A program made the translations under genes and the position numbers. Shown here piece after piece: positions 42,900-55,597 of a stretch of DNA of 64,000 nucleotides (the stretch's first letter is position 1; the number at the start of each line of letters is the position of its first letter). The stretch comes from Primulina eburnea (Eukaryota > Streptophyta > Magnoliopsida > Lamiales > Gesneriaceae): positions 33,223,321 through 33,287,320 of the forward strand of contig NC_133115.1 of assembly GCF_022965805.1 (NCBI RefSeq), given 5' to 3'. The notes below the pieces were generated by a model. The model was not told where the DNA came from. It worked only from the letters and a program-made list of their open reading frames with translations, and did no database searches.

Positions 42900-44336
42900 T
42901 CTTTGAGATAGGACGTGTTTTTATTGAAAATTGTGAAGGATTTGTGTGATATAATGATTGCATTTTAGAAATTATTATAGATACCATTCCAATTAAGGAA
43001 GTATTCATTAGGAGTCCAAAAAGAAGAAGGGAAATGTCTTCATGAGCACCAAATGTAGGAGGAGGTTCAATTGACTCATTGTAGATTGAGTTTTCTCACA
43101 TGCATAATCATCCACTAAACAAACTGTTTTAAGATAACCTTCAATCCCATACCCGGTACCCCTTAGGGTTCGAGTTCAAAGATTTTGTACAAAACTTGAG
43201 CATCTTTGTTTCAAGCTATTAGAGCTCGATCAACTACATAGTCTAAATCATGTTACACTTTACTCAAACAAACCGTTTGAACGAATTTTAAAAAATTAAA
43301 CGCACCAAACATTATATATAAACAAAATACAATAAACCACGTACAAAACATTTGATTCATCTATTTTTTCTTTCAAAAACATATATCAAGCACGACGAAC
43401 GATCAAATTTTTTTTAAAAAATAAATATACAGCGAAAAGTTTTTTCTATGATTTATTGTGTGTATATATTGTATGGTGAGCTTAATTTTTAAAAATTCGT
43501 TCAAATGAGATTTTTGTGAGCAAAATATAACACGATTTGAAACACTAGATGTAGCAGATGATCTCGTACCGAAATGAAAAAGCTTCTTGTGATCTATGTT
43601 GATTCGTAAGTACAGAAAATCGGCCGAAAATTAGCGCCGAATAAATTGTGTGGAAAATACGATAGGGGCTGTTTGAAAGCTTCGACACAATGGTGAGGGG
43701 AGCATTTAGTTGGGGGTGGGTGGGCTATATCGTAGGTTGACAGCTTGAACGGTAAAATTTGGTGGGCCTTGCTTCTGGAATCAAGCTTCCATCATTCAAT
43801 TACTAATAATAAATAAACGTCGCATAATCACAGAAACCTGCAGCATTTATCTATGCAGTCCTTTTCATCTGGTGACATATCGCTGCAAACAATGACTCCT
43901 GAGTCTGACTAGATCAATAGGCGCATTTAAATGCACATGCAGTCCGGCCACTCGCTCCACTGTTCGTCTATATCTCTCTTCAACCATGGTAGGTGTTGAA
44001 ACAGTAAGATTTTCAGAGCGTAATTATGTTTTTATTATAACGAACACCAACACTCGTGCATGATATTCATTAAATGGTGTCACCAAGGCTGTTTTGTGTA
44101 TAGCTATGGAATCAACGTTGAATGTCATTTCAAGAGATGAGCCACTATTTAAACCAGAGTGACCTATATTCATAACAACCAACTTATCAAAAAGGCTTAC
44201 ATAGCAAGCGAGACACTACGGACTCAGTACAGCAGAGATAAATAGATTGCAAGTGTGAGCATGAAAATCAGATGACCAACTAGCCAGACCATTTTCAGAG
44301 CCTAAGAAGAAAAATAACTAATGTTACAGGGTTGTA
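42900..44336. other. Spacer between KCS copy 2 and LFR (convergent genes)
   Basis: 3' flanks of two convergent genes. No gene, RNA or clear transposon recognised. Confidence 0.5.
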
Positions 44337-47189
44337 TTACATGCCCCAAATACCACGAGCGGATGCCACTTTACTACTCGGTCGAGACGTCAGTTCAAAC
44401 AATATACGAGCGAATGTATCAGAGTACCTTGTATCAGATAAAAGCATGTCTGCAAATGCATTTTCATATGCTAGCAGAAGGGGCTTGTTTTGCGGCTCCA
44501 ACACAAGATTCTCCAAAATCAATGTCGCTTTCCTGCAAATTTCAGGAACTGGGTGTGGTGCCCTAATCACTTTCAAAAGTCGGTCAATTGCCCTGAAAAA
44601 ATAGCAGGCATATGATTTATATACAAGCTTTACCTGTTAAAAACCCGGAAAAAAAAAGTAGGACAGAGATGTTTCAGAAATTAACCCAACCATCTCTCAC
44701 TAGCAAGTTTCAACCGACAGTCCATATTAATTTCGGCAAAGTTATAAAGCGCCCCGATTGCAGCTGCCTGAGCATCAGCAGATGGGATGCTCATCATGTC
44801 AACTAATCTCCGATAAATCTGCATTTTTTTAATCAATCCTAACTCCTAAGTCAAGAAGCCAAGGAAAATGTAACCAGAAATTAAATGACACGGATATTAG
44901 GACAAAGTCGACCTGTTGACCAAAAGACTGAAGGAAAGTTTCATTATCAGGATTAAGTATCAAACGACCAAATAATTCCGCAGCTGCACATTGCCAAGCT
45001 TTGACAGGAGATCCCAACATTGCCATGACGACCTGAACCACGCGTTTTGGTCTGTAGTGAAGCAATCAAGAACCAATATTTCACATTTAAGATGACAAAT
45101 TTAAGAAATGTGATGAAATGAAATAGGAAAAAAACTTACGTCATTATGAAAGGTTTTGAAGGGAGAAACATTTGAAGGTCTATCAAAGGGCCCAAATTCA
45201 TGATGGTCTCAAGGGCATTTGTAACAAGTTCTTCGTCTTCTGTCAACATCAGATGACTATTAGACAGAATTACATTTTTGAATGGATTTGGTGTATAAAT
45301 TTCAAATTACTTTGGAAGAATTGAAAATCCATTTAAATAGTTGAAACTCGAGCTTAAAATAATATAAGAGAAGTTGAAATCCAAATAATTCACAGGTATT
45401 AGAAAAAATGTAAAGGACATAAATAATAAATTTGAAAATTTTTAATTTAAAATCCATCAATCCAAACATACCAGCAAATTTTGGAGAGATCTAACTTCGT
45501 TCCTATCTTAAGCATATTTTCTCAGTACATATAATCAAAATAAAACACATAACATGTTCATTACGTAGATCTCGCAAGTCGCAACAAACAGCAACATTCT
45601 AAAATGACGGATGGAAAACAAAAATCAATGCCACAGCAGCAAAAGTGGTAAGAAATGATAACAGTACATGAAAAATTTTCTCCTGACCTGTAATATTATC
45701 CTCCAAACACTGAAACATAGTTTCGAGACAGTGGCGACTCTGGCTCATAGCAATTTCATTATCAGCCATGAAAGAAAAGTTCCGGATAATATTTGAAGCC
45801 GCAACAGCACAAAGTTGTTTTTCTGCACGCCCTTCCTCGTCAAGGTTAAAGAGGCCATCTTCCTCAAACCACCAGCCTGAAGGACGAGACTTGGCAGTCG
45901 ACTTCTGTGCAGAAACCTCTTCATTTGTGGAACCAGATCCAGTACTGCCACGGATTGAAATAAATGTGAGTTCCAAACCAACACCGTCAACCTCAAAATA
46001 GAAAGCTTGAGGACTGATGCGTGTTGCTGTACAGTGCCTCACCCAGGATGTGGAGCAGAATCACCAGTCTCGTATCCATTCCCAAATCCAGTAACGGCGG
46101 TATTCATACCGAGCAATCTCATCCTTGGTGCCTTTGTAAGGACCCTGGGTAAAGCTATCTCACGCCAGTCATCTATCTGCTCTGATTGAAAATAACCAAA
46201 TCATAGGGAGAGCAGACTTGATAAATGCAATGCATACAACAAAATTGCTAGAGAAGAAACATACAACTTGAAGTAAAGCGTCAAGCACCCCTGGAATTTT
46301 GGCAAGAGGAGTTGCATCTTTCCGGATATCGTCTTTCTCTTTAAATGAAAGCAATGTGAGAGCATTCAAAGCCCAAGTCAATTCACTTTTTAGTCCACTT
46401 TGAAGAGCCAAAACTATCCTTTTGTTGTTCTGCTCTGATAAAATTGTTGCGGAAGAAGATAAAGCTCATCATTCACACAGGGTAAATTGGAGGGACAGAA
46501 TAAAAGTATCAACACTTGTCTCTCATTCTATCTCAGAAATAATATTATTATTGAATAAATAACACCCATTTGTTAACCCGGTGTTTGATATCTTAAATCC
46601 CTTACGCATGTACACTAAGATAGGACAAGGTCATAAACGATTAAAAAAAAAAGTAGAATTACATCCTTCATCATCCTGAAAGAGTAAGCTATCTAAATTT
46701 TAAATGAAATCGTTCCAAAACTTGAGGCACCCACCTATTCTAACTCATAAACGAAAAATATACTTGATGAAGTTTACAATACCATCTCAAGGAGCTCATA
46801 TAATCGTAGTTTCTACTTTCTGTCTTTCTTGTGTGGGGAAAAAAAAAACCTATTAGTTGTACACAATAATTCCAAGTTTTCATCATAGAATAACTCATTC
46901 ATCGCGTATTCAAGAATCAGACCGGAAATACAAAGAAAAATCAAAAACATAATTAAAATAACTATAGAGAGAGAGACTAGGGTTTAAGAAGATGCTGACC
47001 GGCGAAGGCCGAGTGAACCTGGAGGGACGGACCGAGGAGGACTGACGGAGCGGCGGAATCACCCCCCAGCGCCGCAGCAACCGCGGCTGCATAATTAGTC
47101 CCGCTTCCGAAAGGACGGCCTCTCTTGGCGGCAGGAGCGGCCGAACCGCCGGATGCTCCACCCAACTTGCTCTGATCTCTCTTTTGCAT
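44337..47189 (-). CDS. LFR: LFR, armadillo-repeat SWI/SNF chromatin-remodelling subunit
   Basis: Eight exons: 47000-47189, 46265-46434, 46043-46176, 45688-45944, 45140-45239, 44913-45051, 44691-44818 and 44337-44592. Together they are 1374 nt, encoding 457 aa, in frame with GT-AG borders, matching Arabidopsis LFR (LEAF AND FLOWER RELATED, At3g22990) in length and order. Recognisable blocks: N-terminal MQKRDQSKLGG..KRGRPFGSG, an AT-hook-like basic patch; NNKRIVLALQSGLKSELTWA; NIIRNFSFM; RHCLETMFQCLEDNIT; AMLGSPVKAWQCAAAELFGR; and the C-terminus SARGIWGM. The middle and C-terminal parts are armadillo-like helical repeats. In Arabidopsis LFR is a nuclear component associated with SWI/SNF complexes and is needed for leaf and flower development. 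No lesion is seen. Intron 45240-45687 contains an AT-rich stretch flanked by GGATTTGGTG/ATCCAAAC-like words, possibly a small MITE. Confidence 0.95.
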
Positions 47190-48305
47190 CTCTGTGTATA
47201 CGGGCCAATGCGTGAGGCAGAAATCAGCATTTTTTCAAGTACTTGTAGAAATACTTTGGGCCGTATTTCAGCCCATTAAAATTTGGGTTTTTCGCATTGA
47301 GTTGGGCTACGGTATAAGGGAAATTAGGAGTTCAACTTATGTAATAATAATGTTTGAACCATTTATCAAATTCTCCTTCATAAAAAATTCCAATCAGAAA
47401 TCCTCAGTAAGTAAACTATTACAATTTTCTGAGGAAGTTTTCTATAGTTAGTTCTCGAAAATGAAAACTCGTCTCAAACTTGTGATCTTTGTGTCAGTTC
47501 GACTCGTACAAAATTTTAATATAATGCATAGGTTATTTTTGTCTCAAATAGGTTGCATTTTTTCCTTATCAAATTCTGAAAATAATTTTGAAAGAAGGTT
47601 TTAAACGTTCGCTGTTAAGAAAAAATTTCATAGCTGGCGGACAGTGTTCTACAACTTCGACATTATGCTTTGACTTAATTTTTTCTTTTCTATTAATTTT
47701 GAAAGAGTCGTGATCAAGGCACAAATGGAGGATTTAAATTAATTATGAGATATTATATTCGACATTATATTTAGGTCCATCTATTTTTTGTTTAATGAAA
47801 AACTACAACTCGTATTTAGAGAAGATAGATTAAAGATTTGTACTGATTGTACTATCATGAAATTATGCTCGAACATTATGCTTGAGCTTACCCTACACCT
47901 CCAACTCCACTTAATCAAATTTTGAACCTTTTCTTTTTCATAATTATGGAAAAGATACGATTTTGAAATGATTTCTAAGCATACTTTATCACTTCCCTCT
48001 ACTCGGAATTATGTATTACTTTGGGGGATTATATATCAACTTTATATTTTTGGGTTGCCGTGTTACTTGTCGAGAGCATTTTCCCAACAAAAATAAAAAA
48101 GTAAATTAAATTAAATTCGTTTTAAATTTAGTTGTCGTTTTCAGCTTTCTTTAATGAACAATATATATGAAGTACATTAAGTTATAATTTTTTTTAAAAT
48201 AATATATTTATTTTTAGAATTAAGCAATAAAAAATTAATATCTTGTTAACTAAATAAATAAGTAAATATTTTAAAAAGCGAATTTTAAAGTTTGTTTAGC
48301 TATGA
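47190..48305. other. Upstream flank of LFR and AT-rich spacer
   Basis: Holds the LFR promoter. No TATA box stands out. No gene seen. Confidence 0.45.
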
Positions 48306-49140
48306 ATGTGAGGACATCTCCGACCCTGCGCCAAACTCCAATGAGAGGTGCGCTATTTTCAAATTAGCGCAGCTCTCATTCCTTCTGCGCCAGGGGAGAA
48401 GCTCCAATGGGAGGTGCGCTACTTTAAAAATAGCGCAGCTCTCATTCCCTCTGAGCCATATTTGGCCATGCCCCTACGCCAATTTGGCGCCGGGAAGTTT
48501 TTTTTTTTAATTTCTTTTTGTTTTTTTAATTATAAATATTATTTATCTAATAATATGATATTATTATTATATTAATTTATTAATTAGATATATTTAAATA
48601 ATATTTTATTATTATTTTAATAATTAGATATTTAATAATAATAATTAAAATATTTAATTATATAAATTTATAAATATAGTTTTAAATATTTTACAATTAA
48701 ATATCTAACACACAAATTTATTGAATAATATTTAAATATTCAAATACACAGTTAAAATAAAAATATAAATTCGAATTCAGATAATTTAAATGAAAATATA
48801 ATAAAAGATAAACAAACTAAATCATCAATAATTTGGAAAATCAGATCCGAGAATATGTAATTATAACAAAGGATAAACAAACTAAATCATCAATAATTAT
48901 AAAATGTAATTATAATTATATCACTAAATTTAAAAATTATACATTTAATAACTAATATTAACATTAATTATAATTATATTGTTAAATTTATAAATAAATA
49001 GTAAACAAATGGAATATTCTAGGAATATACTTTTAAGTGTTAGATTTGAAGTAAATGAGTTGGAGATAAATGTTATATGTGGTGCAGAAACTGCACCAAA
49101 ATAGATTTATGGGTTTGAGATGACATGAGAGTTAATGTGC
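48306..49140. mobile_element. Probable degenerate TIR element with hairpin tandem repeats
   Basis: The left end ACATCTCCGACCC and the right end GGGTTTGAGATGA are roughly inverse. Near the left end, a unit of about 67 bp is tandemly repeated twice (48337-48470); each copy contains GGTGCGCTA..TAGCGCAGCTCTCATTCC, a GCGCTA/TAGCGC hairpin. The remainder is extremely AT-rich. No secure target duplication; a 22-bp word (GAATTTTAAAGTTTGTTTAG) recurs at 48280 and 49201 outside the block. Confidence 0.45.
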
Positions 49141-50266
49141 CAAATATTTAAGGAAATATGACCAAAAAAATGACTTTAAAGTTTATTTAGCTTTCAAAGT
49201 GAATTTTAAAGTTTGTTTAGCTTTGAATTTTAAAGTTATCTCCCCAATTGGATTTCAAATACGCTTTCTGTTAATTTAAGGAAATATGCCAAAAACAAAA
49301 AAAATCGATATAATATTTCTATCTATCCTAACAACCCACACAAGTGAGACTCTAAGCCTATACAAGTCTCACCCTGTCACTACAATAATTGGATCTTTGA
49401 TATGAAATATTGTAATTTTGATCTTATATATTTGTTCATATTAAAGTTCGCTATATTGATTAAGTTATAGTTTCTATCTTGTATCTTTTAAATTTTTTTT
49501 TGTCATTCATTCTCAAAAGTGTCGACGACATACGTCAACGCTAGTTCCACGTAAAAAAAAAAAAAAGGAAATTATCAACAACAAAAACAAAGATAATGGA
49601 CAAAAATTGAAATGTGATTTTTAAAAAGTATGTTTTCATAGCATAAAGGGTCTAATTTAATTTATATCTCTTGATTAATATCTACTCTTGCCTTGTGAGT
49701 GCCAAAGCGAATGTAGCGTAGTGTGTGAGAATATATGCCCATTTGAACTAAGTGAATTCATGGAAAAATAAAACCCAAAATTTATTATGATTCAACTCCC
49801 TGACTTGCATAATTCAGAAACTTGAGAAATCATGGTCCCCCAATTCCCATTTCTGTGAACACAATGACGTTTCACAAATTAACTTCATGAAAGGGATATA
49901 ACAAATTTGAGTAGACATTTCTCACACTATCTATTTTTGGTATTTATAAATATAATTCAAGTAAGTGTCCAAATTAAGAAGAAAGATGTGTGGTTAATAT
50001 TGCACATATAGAACGAAAGATGGCTCTCACACCTACCATATTAATTCAAGTTTTAATTATAATCGATTTAACGCAAAAAACTTGGGGGATCCAAATTGTT
50101 TCCCCCGAGAAGTTTATGTATGAAGTTATTTTTATCGATTCTAATTTCTACCTCGTTTCCTTATCTTGGAATGAATGGATAAACACGTGGAATAGACTCG
50201 TCTGATAAAATGTTGACAGAGAAATCGAAATCATGACCGATTACTCACGGGGATACATAAATTGAT
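49141..50266. other. Intergenic, no gene seen
   Basis: AT-rich. The 71-codon frame at 49990-50205 does not resemble a known protein. Confidence 0.45.
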
Positions 50267-50448
50267 GAATGAGTCTCATGTGAGACCGTATCACGGATCA
50301 TAATCTGTGAGACGGGTCAACCCTACCCATATTCACAATAAAAAGTAATACTCTTAGCATAAAAAGTAATACTTTTTCATGGGTGACCCAAATAAGAGAT
50401 CCGTCTTACAAATATGACCTGTGACACCGTCTCACACAAGTTTTTACC
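50267..50448 (-). mobile_element. 182-bp MITE family, copy 6, perfect 9-bp TSD
   Basis: Exactly 182 bp, flanked by identical TAAATTGAT at 50258-50266 and 50449-50457. Ends GAATGAGTCTCATGTG and CACACAAGTTTTTACC. Confidence 0.95.
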
Positions 50449-51000
50449 TAAATTGATTGGCTTGTGATATTTAGTGCATGTTGTGCAGTGTTGTAGAAGA
50501 ATATTTAGTGCCGTGTCTCTTTCAGTCCCCTTTCTCCAATGAATAGTTTTCAGTGTATTCAGTTTATGGCTCTCTGCATTTTAAAATCGAGGCCCGAAAA
50601 TGAGATGCAAGTTTCAAGAATTGATACGGTCTGAGTTCGTTTTTAATATAAAGTTTTTTTTAAAAAAAAATATTTGGAATAAGTTGTAAACAAATATTTG
50701 AACGTGAAATTTAATTATTTCTTCCTTCGTTCCTTTTTTAGCTTAATAATCGGGCTTTCACGTCTTTTTATTGATTCTCAATGTGCCTCATAAGGCAAAG
50801 TTTCCCGAATATTTTCTTTACCAATTGCGGAGATTACAAATAAGTAAAATGCAACACGTGATATATTAAGTAACCGTTTAACCAATGGTCACAAATCCGA
50901 CCACTTATAAAATTTTCTCGATTTTTTGAAAGCGAGATTATATATAATTCGCGGTACACAATGGGTTGATAATGAGGGAGTGGACTTCTTTATTAAATGA
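50449..51000. other. Intergenic, no gene seen
   Basis: AT-rich, no recognised features. Confidence 0.45.
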
Positions 51001-51257
51001 GTGTTTGATTAAATTTATTTAAAATAACTTATAAGATCTTACATCTTATAAGTTGTTTTAGTAACTTATAAGTTGTGATGTCTTATTGTAAAAACAAATT
51101 GTTAAAGTATTTGGATGCAATGAAATATTACAAAAGATCTTATGAAAATAAATTAGGCATCTAAAAACAATTTATAAATTGTTAATTTTTGATAGCTTAT
51201 AAATTATTTGTAGATATATTTTGAAAGTTTATAAACTGAAACACCTTTTTAAACGAC
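51001..51257. mobile_element. Possible MITE rich in AACTTATAAG
   Basis: Ends GTGTTTGATT and TGAAACACC are imperfectly inverse. The interior repeats the palindrome CTTATAAG several times, as in common plant hAT-like MITEs. No clear target duplication. Confidence 0.4.
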
Positions 51258-53137
51258 ATCACAAGGGTAGAGTGAGAAGATTGGGGTAAATGGGATCTTA
51301 TTTATGTGGATATTATTTTCACTTCATTTCAACGAGTAAGATCTTGTCACACATACAATTTCAAAAAAAAAAGTGGATCCTATATATATGGGTAAATCTT
51401 GGTCATCCATTTTATCATTAAGACAATACGCACGTAAATAGGATGAAATAAACGTATGGTGGGGTGAGTTGCTTTCATATGTTCATTATTATAATCATCA
51501 AATTACTTTACGCAGAGAAAGAAGGTCCCACTCCGCACTAAATTTAAACAGAAAAAATGACCCAACAACTTCTATTTTATTTATCACAACTTTGTAAATT
51601 GGTCCTGGGTCACTTCGTGTATCAAGATAAAATTGTGGTCCCATGTCAATGATTGTGACCATTTTATTTTTAAAAAGAAAAAAAACTAAAATTTGCTTGA
51701 ATTTGCTTTAAATATTCTAAAACAAACTTAATTTTATATTTAATATCTGTAAAAAAAATACGTCTTTACATTTTTTGATTTTTTGGACCCACATGTTTAG
51801 GACGGTACAAAAATTGAAAATATGATTTTAATATATAACATTTGAATATTAATTGTATTATATCTAGTACATAATATAAGATCTCGAGTATAAATATATA
51901 ATAAACTTATTAATATCAACATTTATTATACATGTTCGATATTCAAATATGATACATTAATATCATATTTCAATGTTTTATACGTATTGTCATCTGAAAA
52001 TACAAATTTTTCATTAAAATTAATATTTGTTATACATATTCAAGTACGTATTAATCATATATTAATAAAAAATCTTAAACAGATTATACTCAAATATCAT
52101 ATATTAATACTATATTTTTAATATTTTGTATTGATATGTGGATTTAGGGAGTGTAGAAATGTTTTTTGTGTGGATCGCGAAATGCAAGTACATAATTTTT
52201 CTAACAGATATTGAATACAAAACTTAAGTTTGGATGTTGAAATTTAAAGCAAATTTCTATTTATTTTTATTATAACATGTTTAACTAATTCAAAATAAAA
52301 AAAAATATATGATTTCTACGAGATTATCATTTGAAAAATGTTGCATTAAAGTATAGTACGAATGCTAATTAATCAACCATTGTGGACTAATATAAAATGA
52401 AAACTATATTCCAAATTTATGAAATAATTGTCTTTTTTTTAATGATTAACGCCTGCTCTCTTCAACGTCCCCAAAAAAACAAAAGCCGAGTATACTTTAC
52501 TACTTTGTCTTTTTTGTTTTTTTTTTGTTTTTAAAAAAACTTTTAGGTGATTTCCATTTTTACATACGATCTGAAGATAATTATAATTGCACATCAATTA
52601 TATCGTAAAATTGTACTATTATCTCGAAAAATTTAATTTAATATTTGTATGTATTGTTGCCTATATATATATATTATGCATTTCTCAAAAAGTAGTTATA
52701 TATATATATATTTTATGCATTTCTCAAAAAATAGTTACTACGTGTAAAAGTGTCTTTAGTAATATTTTCCTACTTTGTAAAATTTACTGTAAATTTTCAA
52801 CCCCCACCCCCTACCCCCTACATTGTCTTGTCTGGTAAAAGTAAAAAAAAAAAAAAGTGTCATCCCCTGGAAAAGATAAAGTTAAAAATGGTTTTTACGT
52901 CCATTGAACTCGGGACCGTCGGAGCACTCAAATCGCGACAAAATACAAGGTTCGCTTAATCTACGTACTATATACTATTCAAACTAGAGATTTTTTTTTT
53001 TCTTGATAATATGTTCCACTAACTTTAAATTATTATAGAAAATTATATAAGATTTTATAGAAAATTATATAAGATTGTTTTTGAATAGATGTATATAAAA
53101 TTAATTTGTTTGATAAAAATCACTCGATAATTATATT
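51258..53137. other. AT-rich spacer
   Basis: No gene seen. A tandem duplication near 52680-52735 repeats TATATATATTTTATGCATTT with a TCTCAAAAA word. Confidence 0.45.
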
Positions 53138-53779
53138 TTAGGATTAATTACATATATTTCCTTTGTGTTTTACCATAATTATGTATGAAAAAAAGCAACT
53201 ATCCTAAAAACTTACATATACGGATATATATCTTCTCAATTTTATGTGGAGCTTACGTTTACAACTTTTAATGTAAATTTTTTTACATATCTCCCCTTAA
53301 ATAAATGTCAATCTTACCATTACCTCTCAAATATGAATATTTTAAAAATGAGTATATTTTTGTTTGTTTTTCATATATATTTAAATGAAAAGTTGAACAA
53401 AAAATAAAATAAAATAGAACAACAAATTAAAAATCCAAATTATAGATATATTTTGGTTTGGCTTTATCTATTTTAATTATAAAATACATTCGAGTAAAAT
53501 GTAATATTTTTTATTTTAACATTCAAAACCAACATGATAAATTTTATTTGGTTTAATTTTATTTTTATATTCATTTATACTCTTTTTAAATATTATGGCA
53601 AAATGTGGTAATTGTAAGATATATAAAAAAAATTATGGGGAGGTAAATGTAATTTTTAAAGTTAACGGGTGTAAATGCAATGTTTGATTAAAAAAAAAAG
53701 TATATTTAATTTCCAAAATTATTTCAATATTTTTGTAATTATAATAAACTTTGAGAGAAATGTATGTAATTAACCCTAA
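53138..53779. mobile_element. 642-bp TIR element, superfamily undetermined
   Basis: The left end TTAGGATTAATTACATATAT and the right end, whose inverse is TTAGGGTTAATTACATACAT, give terminal inverted repeats of about 30 bp with few mismatches. The right flank begins ATT, and ATT also precedes the left end, a possible 3-bp duplication. The interior is AT-rich without coding. Confidence 0.65.
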
Positions 53780-53828
53780 ATTTTATGCACATGGAATGTA
53801 TGTAACCAAAAAGGAACTACATCTGATG

Positions 53829-53895
53829 TTAATAACAATAATAATAATAATTACCTTAAAAAAAAAAAACAACAACAACAATAATAATAATAATC

Positions 53896-53988
<93 letters not shown>

Positions 53989-53990
53989 TC
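53829..53990. repeat. Interrupted (AAT)n/(AAC)n microsatellite
   Basis: Long AAT arrays broken by single CAT and GGT triplets. The poly-Asn open frame over it is not a gene. Confidence 0.95.
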
Positions 53991-54400
53991 AGAACAAATT
54001 GTTAAGGTTATGTTTGGAGTGATGAATTTAGGAATATGATTGTTAAATCTATCGTAAAAAAATAGTAATTTTGATGGATTTTAAATACATCTCATACGAG
54101 TGTCATTTTAAATACATATCTCATATCCATGTGTGAACCAAATCTCCATTCAAATTAAATATATCTATTCAAATTAAATCCAATTCAAATCTACTGGTAG
54201 AAATTGTTTATTCAATATATCAAAAGTTTAATAACAAATATTGGTTGATTTTTTTTTGTCTAATGACATGTTCAAGAGTAAGATGAAGATATCAGCATTG
54301 ATAACTTCATGTAATATTTTTACAGTTGCGAGATGACCTTGCAGAAGTGAAGTTAAAATATGAATTTGTTATTTAGATGACTTTATATTTAAAAACAGAA

Positions 54401-54582
54401 GGTAAAAACTTGTGTGAGACGGTCTCACGGGTTGTATTTTGTGAGACGGATCTTTATTTGGATAATCCATGAAAAAGTATTACTTTTTATGCTAAGAGTA
54501 TTACTTTTTATTGTGAATATGGGTAGGGTTGACACGTCTCACAGATTGTGATCCGTGAGACGGTCTCACATGAGACCTATTC
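54401..54582 (+). mobile_element. 182-bp MITE family, copy 7, perfect 9-bp TSD
   Basis: Exactly 182 bp from GGTAAAAACTTGTGTG to CATGAGACCTATTC, flanked by identical AAAACAGAA at 54392-54400 and 54583-54591. Confidence 0.95.
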
Positions 54583-54591
54583 AAAACAGAA

Positions 54592-55597
54592 TAATTAAAA
54601 CAAAATCAAAACATCACACAACATAAATAAAAAGTACACATAATTTTTTGTTTTGTTTTTTTAAAATAATATTTTTTAGAATTTAAATCATTTTCAATTT
54701 TTTTTTTTTAAAAAAAAAATTATAGGCATTTCATCGTATGGAGAGTCTATGCACGAGAACAACCATCATTCTCTCACGTGGATTTGCAAAGGGCCGATTA
54801 AACACATGTTTCATGGCGCGGATTATCGGCTCTGGTACGTGCTCTCCAATTCAAACATAGTTTTATGCAATTTCTCTTATCCCACCAAAAAAAATAACAA
54901 TTATTGGTATCTTTTGGATGGGAAACGAGAATCTTATCTCATTGTAAAGATCCTTGTAATGCCATAAAATGTATATTTTTTTATCTGAAAACCACACTCC
55001 TCTTCGCGGCTTACGAGACGGCACGAGCCGTTGCCGTCATCCCCTAAAACCAAACCATTTTTACACATTTTCTGATATATGCATGTATCTAACCAAGAAA
55101 TGTTTTTAAAATTTTAAATATTCCTTGTGTTTCCTCACTAGTAAACATTGGATATGTACGAATCTCAATATTTTTTTTACAATTTCATTACGCTTTCGAA
55201 ACATTAGACAAATGCCGAAACAATTATATCAGTTTTTTATATATATGATATCCACTAAATATGTGAAACTATCTCGCAAATAATACAATGACAAATGTAG
55301 CCTCTTGGACTGATGACATATATAATTAATGACTTGAGAATTATTAAATACGAAATTGTAAGCAATAGCGGTCTTCGGAACTTTTTACATGGACCCTTCT
55401 TTTAAAAACAAGGGAAAACAAAATTCTACCCATTAAAAAAGAAAGAAAGAAAGAAAATCCCTACGTTCACATCTCCAACTTTTACATGTGGGAGATCTGT
55501 ACAAAATCTATTCATAAACAGGTGGGAAATAATGACTTCAGCACAAATAACACTAAAATCAAGATCAAAATTTCCTTATTTTATTTTATAATAATAA
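54592..55597. other. 3' flank of the DUF506 gene and spacer
   Basis: AT-rich. The 72-codon frame at 54749-54967 is not recognised. No gene called. Confidence 0.45.

Noticed and set aside
53751..54005. Poly-Asn open reading frame
   Set aside because: Translation of an AAT/AAC microsatellite, with no other protein features.
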